From Acinetobacter pragensis (GTDB lineage: Bacteria; Pseudomonadota; Gammaproteobacteria; Pseudomonadales; Moraxellaceae): DNA of 64,000 nucleotides. Positions 15,124-23,328 of this stretch are shown in pieces; position 1 is the stretch's first letter; every line of letters starts with the position of its first letter. The DNA is taken from NCBI RefSeq assembly GCF_001605895.1, contig NZ_LUAW01000022.1, positions 30-64,029 of the forward strand, in the 5' to 3' direction. The position numbers and the translations under genes are program-made. The notes beneath the pieces were generated by a model that saw only the letters and a program-made list of their open reading frames with translations, was not told the origin of the DNA and did not search any database.

Positions 15124-15456
15124 TTATTTTGCTGTTAAAGCCTGACCTTCAAACTGAATGCCGTCCCAGCCATTTTGCATGAACTGGCGGATGTTCTGAT
15201 GATCTGCGCCTTCAGGCGTCGCTAAAACCGCTGCATAATGTTCGGCAAATAAACTTAAGGTTTGCGCCTGATCGAAGCCATTGAGCTGCGCAAATGAAAA
15301 GACTTTTGCACTGCCTTGGTTTTCATTGGCGCCATTGTCCTGCTGGCCATTTTTGAAGGCCGTTGGTGTATGCGCATAGCGCGCTTCAATAAATGCAATC
15401 ACATCTGAAAATGCCGCTTTGCCCGCTTGAAGCTGGTTCAGTAATTCTTGAGCCAT
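15124..15456 (-). CDS. HopJ type III effector domain protein
   Basis: This is a 110-residue protein with the full-length HopJ domain: an N-terminal helix MAQELLNQLQAG, then FIEARYAHTPTAFKNG, GSAKVFSFAQLNGF and LFAEHYAAVLATPEGADHQNIR. The family name comes from a Pseudomonas syringae effector, but free-standing HopJ proteins are common in proteobacteria without type III secretion, and no secretion genes occur here. The real function is unknown, probably cytoplasmic. I chose ATG 15456; the frame extends 14 residues further upstream with no conserved sequence. Confidence 0.85.
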   Translation of the reverse strand: MAQELLNQLQAGKAAFSDVIAFIEARYAHTPTAFKNGQQDNGANENQGSAKVFSFAQLNGFDQAQTLSLFAEHYAAVLATPEGADHQNIRQFMQNGWDGIQFEGQALTAK

Positions 15457-15610
15457 GAGTCCATCAATCCATAGAAAAATAATTAAAAACGCAGGCAATA
15501 TAGCAAGTTTTGGCTTTCAGATTCATTAGAATTCTGATGATTTTTTGCGTTATAGTGAGGCAATTGCCTGCAGGCGCATTTTCTTTTTCACTTTTTTAAA
15601 TGGAATATCC

Positions 15611-15988
15611 ATGAATTGGCTATTGGTCGCTTTGGGCGGCGCAATTGGGGCAAGCTTACGCTACAGCGCCAGCCTCTGGCTTATCAAGCCCAGCGGCTTA
15701 TTTCCATGGACAACATGGTGGGTCAATATGCTGGGCTGTTTTTTGGCAGGGATATTTTTTGCTTTTACACAAAAATATCCAGTGCTGCAGCAGGAAACAC
15801 GCCTATTTTTAATGGTCGGCATTTTGGGCGGCTTTACGACCTTTTCCAGTTTTGGCTTAGAAACATTTCAATTGCTGAAGCAAGGACAAAACGGCTGGGC
15901 TTTAATGTATGTCTTTTCCAGCCTCATGGTGGGCGTGATTGTTTTAAGTTTAGGCTTTTATCTATTTCAGGCTGTTTTGAAAAATTAA
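15611..15988 (+). CDS. crcB: CrcB/Fluc fluoride ion channel
   Basis: The 125-residue, four-helix protein belongs to the Fluc family, which forms dual-topology dimers that export fluoride. Family markers are GGAIGASLRY near the start, WWVNMLGCFLAGIFF in helix 2 (the Asn is conserved in the pore), and GGFTTFSSFGLE in helix 3, holding the Phe box and central Na+ site. ATG 15611 has GGAA at good spacing. I looked for the fluoride riboswitch common upstream of crcB and saw no match in the 110 bases before the gene. Confidence 0.93.
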   Translation: MNWLLVALGGAIGASLRYSASLWLIKPSGLFPWTTWWVNMLGCFLAGIFFAFTQKYPVLQQETRLFLMVGILGGFTTFSSFGLETFQLLKQGQNGWALMYVFSSLMVGVIVLSLGFYLFQAVLKN

Positions 15989-16033
15989 ACTCTTTCTCTG
16001 CCTGATTTAAGATGTACGGGAAATGCTGCGCAT

Positions 16034-16073
16034 AAAAAAGAAGCCTAAGCTGGAGGAGATTTTCTTAGGCTTC
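16034..16073 (-). terminator. Rho-independent terminator of rpmE2
   Basis: On the minus strand GAAGCCTAAG pairs with CTTAGGCTTC around a 14-base loop and runs into six T residues, about 45 bases past the rpmE2 stop. It lies in the convergent space shared with crcB. Confidence 0.8.
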
Positions 16074-16118
16074 TTCAATAGTTCTACTGTAAAAGTAAAA
16101 CCTTAACTGAATATGAAC

Positions 16119-16373
16119 TTATTGTGAGCGTTTGAAACGCGCAAAACGTTTATTGAAGCTGGCAACACGGCCTTCATTGCTGGTTTGACGCTGTTCACCT
16201 GTATAAAAAGGGTGTGACGCGCTGGAAATATCCAAAGTCACATAAGGATAAGTCTTGCCTTCATAGTCCCGTGTCTGAGCGGCTTCTAAGGTACTGCCGA
16301 TCACAAAAAAAGCGTTGGCATTGGTGTCATGAAACAGGACTTCGCGGTAGTTGGGATGAATATTCGGACGCAT
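16119..16373 (-). CDS. rpmE2: 50S ribosomal protein L31 type B (zinc-free)
   Basis: The 84-residue type B L31 begins [17 protein letters not shown], contains the SHPFYTG motif and ends [10 protein letters not shown]. It lacks the CxxC pairs that bind zinc in the housekeeping L31. In many proteobacteria this zinc-independent paralogue replaces L31 during zinc starvation, sparing zinc. A strong Zur-box-like palindrome lies 31-53 bases upstream of the start codon, which supports that mode of control here. The gene has its own terminator. Confidence 0.93.
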   Translation of the reverse strand: MRPNIHPNYREVLFHDTNANAFFVIGSTLEAAQTRDYEGKTYPYVTLDISSASHPFYTGEQRQTSNEGRVASFNKRFARFKRSQ

Positions 16374-16403
16374 AAGAACTTTCCTTGAAACTGTTAATTT
16401 GTG

Positions 16404-16426
16404 GAAATGTTATAACATAACAAATT
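16404..16426 (-). promoter_or_regulatory. Zur box upstream of rpmE2
   Basis: The plus strand reads GAAATGTTATAACATAACA and then AATT, which closely follows the gamma-proteobacterial Zur consensus (GAAATGTTATA, then TATAACATTTC). It lies 31 to 53 bases upstream of the rpmE2 start and would overlap its promoter, so Zur would repress rpmE2 when zinc is sufficient. The call rests on motif similarity and on the known Zur control of type B L31 genes. Confidence 0.75.
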
Positions 16427-16432
16427 GAATTG

Positions 16433-16468
16433 CAAATAAAACCCAGACCAAAGAATATGATCTGGGTT
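16433..16468 (-). terminator. Rho-independent terminator after the ABC1 kinase gene
   Basis: On the minus strand AACCCAGATC pairs with GGTCTGGGTT (one G-U) around a 9-base loop, followed by TTTATTT, just after the ABC1 kinase stop codon. Confidence 0.75.
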
Positions 16469-16489
16469 CTAGGCCATCTTCGGCGGGCA

Positions 16490-17788
16490 TCAGCTGCGGG
16501 GCGGCACCAGCTCATCAAACACATCAGACAGATTATCATGCACTTTTAAATGGATCATGTTCCAATAGTGGCCGGAAACTGTCCGGTTGACCATCAGGGT
16601 ATCCGGAGACGGTTTAAATACATCCCAATATTTCAATGACGATTTCACCAGCTCTACACCATCATGATGCGCTGAGTTTTCAGCAAAATCATAATGGGTG
16701 GTCAGCGGCCGCATCAGCACTTCCAGCCAAGCCTGATACAGTTCGGCAGGGAATTTGCCTTTCTCGGACAGAGAATGCAGGGCATCCAGCTGGTTTTCCA
16801 TTTCAGTGACATTGCTTTCACGTGCGGCCTGAATCAGTTCTTTGAAATGATGCACAATATCGCTGGACAGGGTTTTTACACCGCCAAAGTCATAAATAAT
16901 GACCGTGCCGTCTTCCCGAAATGCAAAATTTCCCGGATGCGGGTCGCAGTGGAAGCGCTTCAGGTAAAAAATTTCCTGCCCCATGGCGCGGAACAGGCGG
17001 CGTCCCAATTCATTGCGGATTTCTTGCGGCCAAGTGCTGGCGGTTTCAATGCTTTCGCCCTGTTCCAAACTCAGGGTCAACACATGGCGCGAAGAATAGT
17101 CCGGATAAACTTTAGGAATAATGATTTTACTGTCGAGTTTTTCATGGAAGGCGCGGGCGACTTCCAGATTTTGCGCTTCGATTTGGTAATTCAGTTCATT
17201 ATCCAAGCTTTCCTGAATTTCGTTAAATAAGCGTTCCTGCAGCTTGCGGTCCACTTTTAATACGCCCATCAGGCGCAGCGCTAAACGGACTTGTTTTAAG
17301 TCGCTTTCGCAGGCTTCATCGACGCCGGGATACTGCACTTTCACCACAACCTGCTGGCCATTGGGCAATACTGCTTTATGAACCTGTCCAATAGAGGCTG
17401 CCGCAAACGGAGTTTCATCAAAGCTTTGAAAGATATTTAAAATAGGCTTTCCCAATTCTCTTTCGACTTGCGCCTTAATTTCGGCAAAAGGCATCGGCGG
17501 CGCTTGCCGCTGCAGTTTCCCAATGGCTTTGGCGACTTCAGGCGGGAAAATATCTTTGTACTGTGACGCGATTTGCCCGACTTTCATCACTGCGCCTTTC
17601 ATCTCACCCAAAGTATCGGCAATTTGCAGGCCAATATCCTGAAAAAGTTTACTGCGGGATGCATTTTTCTGCTCTTCATCGGCAGTTAAGTTTTTAATTG
17701 AATTTGAAACAGTTTTGCTTGCAATGCTTGCTGTCATGCTGGCAAGTTTCATAAAGCGGCGGCCGGGTGTACTTGCCGTTTTTGCCAT
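16490..17788 (-). CDS. ABC1/AarF/UbiB-family atypical kinase
   Basis: The 432-residue protein has the UbiB-type kinase signatures in order: the KxGQ element in GAVMKVGQIASQ (about residues 63-74), the Ala-rich loop FAAASIGQVH that replaces the usual Gly-rich loop, the Lys-containing VVVKVQYPGV, the catalytic-loop FHCDPHPGNF and the DFG in IIYDFGG. Members support ubiquinone synthesis or lipid homeostasis by ATP hydrolysis. This protein lacks the C-terminal membrane helices of true UbiB, so it is more likely a second ABC1 paralogue than ubiB itself. ATG 17788 is preceded by GAGGC. It is a single gene. Confidence 0.85.
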   Translation of the reverse strand: MAKTASTPGRRFMKLASMTASIASKTVSNSIKNLTADEEQKNASRSKLFQDIGLQIADTLGEMKGAVMKVGQIASQYKDIFPPEVAKAIGKLQRQAPPMPFAEIKAQVERELGKPILNIFQSFDETPFAAASIGQVHKAVLPNGQQVVVKVQYPGVDEACESDLKQVRLALRLMGVLKVDRKLQERLFNEIQESLDNELNYQIEAQNLEVARAFHEKLDSKIIIPKVYPDYSSRHVLTLSLEQGESIETASTWPQEIRNELGRRLFRAMGQEIFYLKRFHCDPHPGNFAFREDGTVIIYDFGGVKTLSSDIVHHFKELIQAARESNVTEMENQLDALHSLSEKGKFPAELYQAWLEVLMRPLTTHYDFAENSAHHDGVELVKSSLKYWDVFKPSPDTLMVNRTVSGHYWNMIHLKVHDNLSDVFDELVPPRS

Positions 17789-17987
17789 GTGTGATGCCTC
17801 AAGTTTTATATTTTAAATATGCTTCTGATCATAGGCGCTTATTGTTAAGCTGCCTACTTTAAATTGTTAAATCTTTGTTTCTGTTTGATTCTTTAGAATA
17901 AAACAGCACTTTATACGCGACGCGCCGTACATATCTGCAGGATATGCCTTAGAATAAGCTGAAGTGAAATATCCAGCAGAATAATGC

Positions 17988-18200
17988 ATGAAAATTTATA
18001 AATATTTGACAGGCAAAGACGATGTGAATTTTTGCGCCCGGGTCACCAAAGCCTTAAATGAAGGTTATGAGCTGTATGGTTCACCGACCATGACATTTAA
18101 TGGCACGGACGTAATTGTCGGGCAGGTCATTACCAAAGATGCCTCAGATGAATCAGAGCTGCCGCAGGGCTTAAAAAATGCCCTTGCCGCGCTCAGTTAA
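17988..18200 (+). CDS. DUF1737 domain protein
   Basis: The 70-residue protein is made of a single DUF1737 domain. Key features are an N-terminal TGKDDVNFCARVTKALNEGY and the LYGSPTMTFNGTDVIVGQVI core. The function is unknown. These short proteins occur free-standing or at the ends of larger ones. It is a small cytoplasmic protein transcribed alone, convergent with the exported protein at 18221-18649. Confidence 0.85.
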   Translation: MKIYKYLTGKDDVNFCARVTKALNEGYELYGSPTMTFNGTDVIVGQVITKDASDESELPQGLKNALAALS

Positions 18201-18220
18201 GATTGGTCCGGCTTTCATTT

Positions 18221-18649
18221 TTAAATTTGATTTTTCGGCACCGAACTGTGTTCAAGCTCATCGTTCGGATTTAAATATTTTGAACATTGATTGCCATGCT
18301 GGCTGGCATTGATGCGAAGCAAGGTATCGCTGGCCGAAAAATCCAAATCATCTGCAGACGTATATTGTTTATTGGCTAGCACAAAGTCTTGATAGGTATA
18401 GGCCATGCCGGATTGCTGGCAGCTTAATTTCATCCGTGCGGTAAATGAATCTGCTTGCTGATCGTTATAAAAGCGATAAGCCAGCCCAAGGTGCTTATTT
18501 AAATAATCAAAATCTTTTTGAGATTGGGCTTTAATGGGTGCCGAATACTCAGGAAAAGCATCGTGCTGGATTTCTTCAAGCGCTTGCGTACAAAATGGAA
18601 TGAGCAGCGCCGCGCAAAGAGCAGTTTTCTGAAAGATTTTGCTAAACAT
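18221..18649 (-). CDS. unknown exported protein
   Basis: The 142-residue protein has a signal peptide (TALCAALLIPFCTQA, cleavage near residue 22). No family is recognised. Mature residues include Cys in KLSCQQSG and GNQCSKYL that may form one disulphide, so a periplasmic location is likely. I chose ATG 18649, which has GGAT at good spacing; the frame extends 16 codons upstream to a TTG with no signal-like sequence. It follows abeM on the same strand by 82 bases and may be co-transcribed with it. Confidence 0.65.
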   Translation of the reverse strand: MFSKIFQKTALCAALLIPFCTQALEEIQHDAFPEYSAPIKAQSQKDFDYLNKHLGLAYRFYNDQQADSFTARMKLSCQQSGMAYTYQDFVLANKQYTSADDLDFSASDTLLRINASQHGNQCSKYLNPNDELEHSSVPKNQI

Positions 18650-18731
18650 GCCGTTGATCCTTTTTTGATTGTTGGACTCATCCAGTGCAAAGGTCAAACT
18701 GACTGGATGAATTGAAAAATTGAAAAGAAGG

Positions 18732-20084
18732 CTATTGAGCGATTCGCCGGTTGTTCATAAACAGCCGTGTCAGCAGCAGCACACAGGCGACAGTCAGCCC
18801 GACGATCAGGCCAATCCAGACACCCGCTGCGCCCATTTCTGTAAAGCGCGCCAAATAAATGCCGACAGGGAAGGCAATGATCCAATAGGCGATCATGGTA
18901 ATCCACATTGGCCCTTTGGTGTCCTGCATGCCGCGCAGGCAGCCCGCAGCGCTGACTTGCCATGCATCCATCAACTGATAAGCGATAGCGAACAGCACGA
19001 GATAGACAGCAACAACTGCGACGTCATAGTCACTGGTATACAGCGAGACAATCTCATAGCGCAGCAGCCACAGCAAGCTCATGGTGGCCAGCGCCAGTAC
19101 AGTTGCAGTAATTAATCCCAAAACTTGCACTTTGCGCATGGCCAGCCAGTTCTGTTCACCATAATAGGTGCCTACGCGAATGGTCAATGCAATCGCCAGT
19201 GACATGGGAATCATAAACAGCTGCGATGTAATTGAAATGGCCACTTGATGCGCCGCTACGGTAATCTCCCCCAGCGGGCTGAGAATAATCGCCGCGGTGC
19301 TGAAAATACTGACTTCAAAAAAAATCGCTAAGCCTATAGGCAGCCCCAGTTTTAAAATCCGCTTGACCCAATAGCTGTCGATAGGTTCATACACCGTCAA
19401 GGGCTGAGTCGACTGATAGGCTTTGCCCTTAAACACATAGGCCGCTAAAGCAAAGAACATCAGCCATTGCAGAATCGCTGTGGCGAAACCGCAGCCTGCA
19501 GAACCTAATTCTGGAATTGGCCCAAGGCCGTACATAAAAATAAAATTCAGCGGAATCAGCACCAGCAGCGCAATCAGGCTGATAGCAGTGACTGGTCGGG
19601 GGAATCCCAAGGCTTCTGAATAGCCGCGTAAGGCTGCGTACATGGTTACAGCAGGCATGCCTAAGCCGATGGCATGCAGGAACAGGCTGGCTTTAGGCAG
19701 CAGCGCTTCAGGCACGCCGAGGATGGGCAGTAAAAATGGCGCAATTTGCAAAATTAAACAGGCAATAATTCCCAAAATCAGCGCAACCCATAAGGACTGG
19801 CGCGCAATAATGGCGATTTTTTCCGGGGTACGCGCGCCATTGGCTTCCGCCACCAGCGGTGTAGTTGCAATCATAATGCCGCTGAACAGCAGCATGACAG
19901 GAATCCACAGTCCGACACCGACCGCAATGGCAGCTAAGTCGTTTGCAGATAAATGCCCTGCCATAATGGTATCAATCAGTCCAAAGCCGGCTTGCGCAAA
20001 CTGAGTCACTAAAATAGGGAGCATCAAGTGAAGCAGTTTTTTTATTTCATAGCGGTTGGTTGTTGCAGATGCTGCATTCGACAC
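18732..20084 (-). CDS. abeM: MATE-family multidrug efflux pump, AbeM type
   Basis: This roughly 450-residue, 12-helix MATE transporter strongly resembles Acinetobacter AbeM, an H+-coupled pump for fluoroquinolones, dyes and aminoglycosides in the inner membrane. Conserved blocks include HLMLPILVTQFAQAGFGLID, GHLSANDLAAIAVGVGLWIP, LGMPAVTMYAALRGYSEALG, and ISITSQLFMIPMSLAIALTI in the second half. The start is uncertain: GTG 20084 gives an N-terminus like that of AbeM and has GAGTG upstream, while GTG 20093 would add three residues. A YdcZ-type transporter lies just upstream on the same strand. Confidence 0.88.
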   Translation of the reverse strand: MSNAASATTNRYEIKKLLHLMLPILVTQFAQAGFGLIDTIMAGHLSANDLAAIAVGVGLWIPVMLLFSGIMIATTPLVAEANGARTPEKIAIIARQSLWVALILGIIACLILQIAPFLLPILGVPEALLPKASLFLHAIGLGMPAVTMYAALRGYSEALGFPRPVTAISLIALLVLIPLNFIFMYGLGPIPELGSAGCGFATAILQWLMFFALAAYVFKGKAYQSTQPLTVYEPIDSYWVKRILKLGLPIGLAIFFEVSIFSTAAIILSPLGEITVAAHQVAISITSQLFMIPMSLAIALTIRVGTYYGEQNWLAMRKVQVLGLITATVLALATMSLLWLLRYEIVSLYTSDYDVAVVAVYLVLFAIAYQLMDAWQVSAAGCLRGMQDTKGPMWITMIAYWIIAFPVGIYLARFTEMGAAGVWIGLIVGLTVACVLLLTRLFMNNRRIAQ

Positions 20085-20122
20085 AAAAATCACTCATTTC
20101 ATCATGTGCTTAGGACGATGGT

Positions 20123-20581
20123 TTAGCGCTGTAAAGTGAGAAGCACACCCGTAAAAATCACCACGCTACCTAAAAGGCGCTGCCAGTTTATCGGCGTTTT
20201 TTCAGTGCCGAGCCAGCCATATTGATCGACAATCATTGACATGACAATCTGTCCAAAAATAATCAGTCCGGACAGCGTTAAAAAACCCAGCTTCGGTGCA
20301 GTATAAATACTGGCACTGATCGCATAGACGCCGAGAAATCCGCCCAGCCATAAAAACCAGGGAATTTGCGTTAAGGCGCCTACACTGGGTTTTTCGGCCG
20401 ATTGAAAAAACACCAGAACAGCGAGCGCTATTGTACCAATCAAAAAGGACAAAAGGGCAGCTTGCAGCGGCGAATATAGATATTCCCGCAATTGGCTGTT
20501 GATTGCCGTTTGAATGGTCATGGCAATGCCGATGCCCATGGCAAGCGGCAGCAGCATCAGCAGCTGGGAAGTTATTTTCAT
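20123..20581 (-). CDS. DMT-superfamily transporter, YdcZ/DUF606 type
   Basis: This is a 152-residue protein with five predicted membrane helices. It has the DUF606 (YdcZ) pattern GIGIAMTIQTAINSQLREYL in helix 1, LSFLIGTIAL, PWFLWLGGFLGVYAI and TLSGLIIFGQIVMSMIVDQYGWLG. The members form half-size drug/metabolite transporters; the substrate is unknown. ATG 20581 has an AGGGG SD. It precedes abeM on the minus strand by 38 bases, so the two are probably co-transcribed. Confidence 0.85.
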   Translation of the reverse strand: MKITSQLLMLLPLAMGIGIAMTIQTAINSQLREYLYSPLQAALLSFLIGTIALAVLVFFQSAEKPSVGALTQIPWFLWLGGFLGVYAISASIYTAPKLGFLTLSGLIIFGQIVMSMIVDQYGWLGTEKTPINWQRLLGSVVIFTGVLLTLQR

Positions 20582-20707
20582 TCTATGGCCCCTGATTTTT
20601 ATTTAATTTTATTCAGTTTAACGGATTGGGCTGCAGAATAGGTAAGCGTGTTGATGGACTCATGTTAAAATGCGCCCATATCTGAATTGTCCTTTTGAGC
20701 GCTGTCC

Positions 20708-21862
20708 TTGTCTGAATTAAATCCTGCACTGGTTCCCTTGTCTTTGTACATTCATATGCCGTGGTGCGTGCGTAAATGCCCGTATTGTGACTTTAATTCG
20801 CATGCTGTGCCGGATGGAAAACTGTCTTTAGATTTAGAGCAGGAATATTTGCAGGCGCTGGTTGAAGACTTTAAAACCCAAGTAGGCTTTGCCCAAGGCC
20901 GTGAGATCCACAGCGTATTTATTGGCGGAGGCACGCCATCTTTAATTTCAGCCAAAGGGTATCAATGGCTGTTTGCCCAGCTCAGAGTGCTGATTCCATT
21001 TGAAGCCGGCTGCGAAATTACTTTGGAAGCCAATCCGGGTACTGTAGAACATGATCCTTTTGCCGGCTATCTGGCTGCGGGCATCAACCGCCTGTCTATT
21101 GGCGTGCAAAGCTTTAATACCGAACACCTGAAAAAATTAGGCCGTATTCACAGCAATGACGACGCAATATCAGCAATCGGTTTGGCCAAAGAGGCTGGTT
21201 TTGAGCGTATTAATGTCGATCTCATGCACGGCTTGCCGGAGCAGACCTTAGCGCAGGCGCTGCTGGATTTAAAACTGGCGGTGGAAAATGGCGCGACGCA
21301 TGTGTCTTGGTATCAGCTGACGATTGAGCCGAATACGGTGTTTTTCCGCACTCAGCCGGTTTTGCCGGCAGATGAAGTGCTGGAAGATATTCAGGAGCAG
21401 GGTGAGGTGTATTTAAAAGCGCAAGGCTTTATCAATTACGAAGTGTCTGCATGGCGCAAGGAAAAACCGTCCGCGCATAATTTAAATTATTGGCAGTTTG
21501 GCGACTATTTGGCCATCGGCGCCGGCGCGCATGGCAAAGTGACTCAGCCTGACGGTGTGTACCGCTACCAAAAGACCCGTTTGCCAAAAGATTATTTAGC
21601 CAAAGTTCCTGCAGAACATGTGCAGTATCGCCGTATTGGGCTGGATGAGATGCCGTTTGAATTTATGATGAATGCATTGCGCTTAAATAACGGTGTAGAG
21701 GCAAAACTGTATGCAGAAAGGACTGGGCAAAGTTTAGAAACTTTAGATCCGCTGTTAAAGTCATTGCGTGAGCGTCAATTGATGGAGGCCGATGCAAATG
21801 TGCTGTCATGTACAGCGCAGGGGCATATCTTTTTAAATTCGGTGCTGGAAGAGTTCCTTTAA
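20708..21862 (+). CDS. hemW: HemW-type radical SAM haem chaperone
   Basis: The 384-residue radical SAM protein is related to coproporphyrinogen oxidase HemN but of HemW type. It has the cluster motif CVRKCPYC (C-x3-C-x2-C) after YIHMPW, then GGGTPSLIS, the INRLSIGVQSF block and a C-terminal winged-helix region. HemW binds haem and delivers it to target proteins and is not the oxygen-independent oxidase, which is encoded at 30542-31912. The frame opens with TTG 20708; the first ATG would remove part of the conserved strand before the cluster, so TTG is preferred. Confidence 0.88.
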   Translation: MSELNPALVPLSLYIHMPWCVRKCPYCDFNSHAVPDGKLSLDLEQEYLQALVEDFKTQVGFAQGREIHSVFIGGGTPSLISAKGYQWLFAQLRVLIPFEAGCEITLEANPGTVEHDPFAGYLAAGINRLSIGVQSFNTEHLKKLGRIHSNDDAISAIGLAKEAGFERINVDLMHGLPEQTLAQALLDLKLAVENGATHVSWYQLTIEPNTVFFRTQPVLPADEVLEDIQEQGEVYLKAQGFINYEVSAWRKEKPSAHNLNYWQFGDYLAIGAGAHGKVTQPDGVYRYQKTRLPKDYLAKVPAEHVQYRRIGLDEMPFEFMMNALRLNNGVEAKLYAERTGQSLETLDPLLKSLRERQLMEADANVLSCTAQGHIFLNSVLEEFL

Positions 21863-21925
21863 CTGACTAACGAATTGATTAATTAAAGCAGTGATTGAAA
21901 GCGCAGGATCACTGCACCCATCATT

Positions 21926-22339
21926 TTAATCTGAATAAATGCCAAATGTCTCAGTGCAAGATGATGCCGGTTTTTGCAAAAGCTGAAAATACATGCTGTT
22001 GAAATTCAATCTGCTTTGAATTCCAGTTTGATGTTTTGTTCGGCTTTGGGCATCAAATTGTTTTTTATAATATTGAGGATATTTTTCGATTAAATCCTGA
22101 ATTGCTGACGTATTAAGATAAATTTTGCAATTCAGATAGATGCTTCTGGCATAGAGCTGGATCTTTTCTTCTTCATTGGATGTTGCGGGAAACCGATCCA
22201 CTGAAGCGAAAAATTCATCTACATATTCAGTATCTTTAAAATTCAAAGTATTAAAGCGCGTTTCGAATTCCGATTGAGTATATGCCAATACAGGTAGAGA
22301 CGTTATTGCGGAAATGAACGTGATAATTAATTTTTTCAC
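21926..22339 (-). CDS. unknown exported protein
   Basis: The 137-residue protein has a short signal peptide (KKLIITFISAITSLPVLA, cleavage near residue 19). No family is recognised. Cys occurs in YLNCKIYL and SSCTETFG and may form a disulphide. The start is GTG 22339 without a clear SD. The sequence is more AT-rich than the flanking hemW gene. It is a single gene convergent with hemW. Confidence 0.6.
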   Translation of the reverse strand: MKKLIITFISAITSLPVLAYTQSEFETRFNTLNFKDTEYVDEFFASVDRFPATSNEEEKIQLYARSIYLNCKIYLNTSAIQDLIEKYPQYYKKQFDAQSRTKHQTGIQSRLNFNSMYFQLLQKPASSCTETFGIYSD

Positions 22340-22629
22340 AATCTAGACTGATTGAAACAATGCCTCATTATAAATATTTATGCTCTTTCCGCCGTTGTGA
22401 AAGTTTATATATTGAGCGGTCTGGATAAATCTATACTCTTTAAAGGCAGCTAAAGCCGCAGCGGCAGAAATGCATCAGGCATCTAATTCAGAAGATAGCA
22501 TCAAGCGACCCGCATTCTTTTCAGATTTTAAAATAAGCAAATAAGTATTCGCAGCTTCACCGGCTGAAAAATGCTTCCACTCGGAGGCAAAGCAATGTCA
22601 TTTCTCAAAAAAAGAAAAATTTTAAATAT

Positions 22630-22650
22630 AAAAAGACCGCCGAAGCGGTC
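22630..22650 (-). terminator. Rho-independent terminator of the His-rich protein gene
   Basis: On the minus strand GACCGC pairs with GCGGTC around a TTCG tetraloop, followed by five T residues, 11 bases after the stop codon. Confidence 0.85.
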
Positions 22651-22660
22651 CGTTTATCTT

Positions 22661-22978
22661 TTAACGTTGATGCTGCGGCAGTTTATGATCTGGGCCGGCC
22701 GGATGCTTCACATCATGTTTGACGGGCGCTTTGTGAATATTTTTTTGCGGATGTTTCACATCATGTTTCATTGGCGCTTTATGGTCATTTTTTGCAAAAT
22801 GATTAACAGGCGCTTTATGATTTGGCGCATGCGCCGCTGCTTTCGGCGGCAATGGTTTTTTGTCCATATGATGAGCCGCTGGTACAGGTTTTTTATGATC
22901 TGCAGGCGCAGCCATGGCAGACATGGTGCCTGTTGCAGCCAAAGCGCCAACCATCAGCATTGCAATCATTTTTTTCAT
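22661..22978 (-). CDS. secreted His/Lys/Pro-rich repeat protein
   Basis: The 105-residue protein has a signal peptide (cleavage near AMAA, residues 21-24). The mature chain is extremely rich in His, Lys and Pro and contains degenerate repeats: HKAPVNHFAKND, HKAPMKHDVKHPQKNI and HKAPVKHDVKHPAGPD. It is probably disordered. About twenty His residues in an exported chain suggest divalent metal binding, but this is inference. ATG 22978 has GGAA upstream at good spacing. A longer open frame on the other strand here (22571-23065) is a shadow. The gene has its own terminator. Confidence 0.75.
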   Translation of the reverse strand: MKKMIAMLMVGALAATGTMSAMAAPADHKKPVPAAHHMDKKPLPPKAAAHAPNHKAPVNHFAKNDHKAPMKHDVKHPQKNIHKAPVKHDVKHPAGPDHKLPQHQR

Positions 22979-23328
22979 GGGGCATTCCTCGTTAATTTAT
23001 TTAATAACTGCATCTTAGGACGGAGATGTGAAGAATCCGTGGAGAGACGGGGAGGAGTTGTGTAATTTAGGAAGCTTTTGCTTTTTTAAAAATAAAGCTT
23101 TGAATATTATGAATTATTTAAAAGTGTATTTAGATTTTAAGACGGAATTGCTGAATTAAAAGCCAGAATAGCTTCTTAAATTCTACATTTTTTTACATTG
23201 CTTTTATCAAATGAAGAAAATTTGAATAGAAAAACTCTAGAGTAAAGGCAGAAAAAGAGCGCAGAAGCGCTCTTTTTGAAAATTTAAATGATTTTTATGT
23301 CAGCATTAAAGGTGCTGAGCTTGAGGCA
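22979..23328. other. non-coding, AT-rich stretch
   Basis: This stretch holds the promoter side of the His-rich protein gene and the downstream region of the acyl-CoA dehydrogenase gene. Apart from a terminator at 23252-23277, I see no gene or repeat in it. Confidence 0.5.
23252..23277 (-). terminator. Rho-independent terminator of the acyl-CoA dehydrogenase gene
   Basis: AAAAAGAGCGC and GCGCTCTTTTT form a perfect 11-bp stem around an AGAA loop, about 50 bases after the minus-strand stop. It is symmetric and could work on both strands. Confidence 0.85.

Noticed and set aside
15124..15456. Type III secretion effector
   Set aside because: HopJ proteins are widespread without secretion systems and no secretion genes are in the window, so the effector meaning is not supported.
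15500..15610. Fluoride riboswitch upstream of crcB
   Set aside because: I searched the interval for the conserved crcB motif and saw no match.
22571..23065. 164-codon plus-strand frame over the His-rich protein gene
   Set aside because: It is the antisense shadow of the 105-residue secreted protein, which has a signal peptide, SD and terminator. The shadow has an improbable Met/Arg/Phe/His composition.
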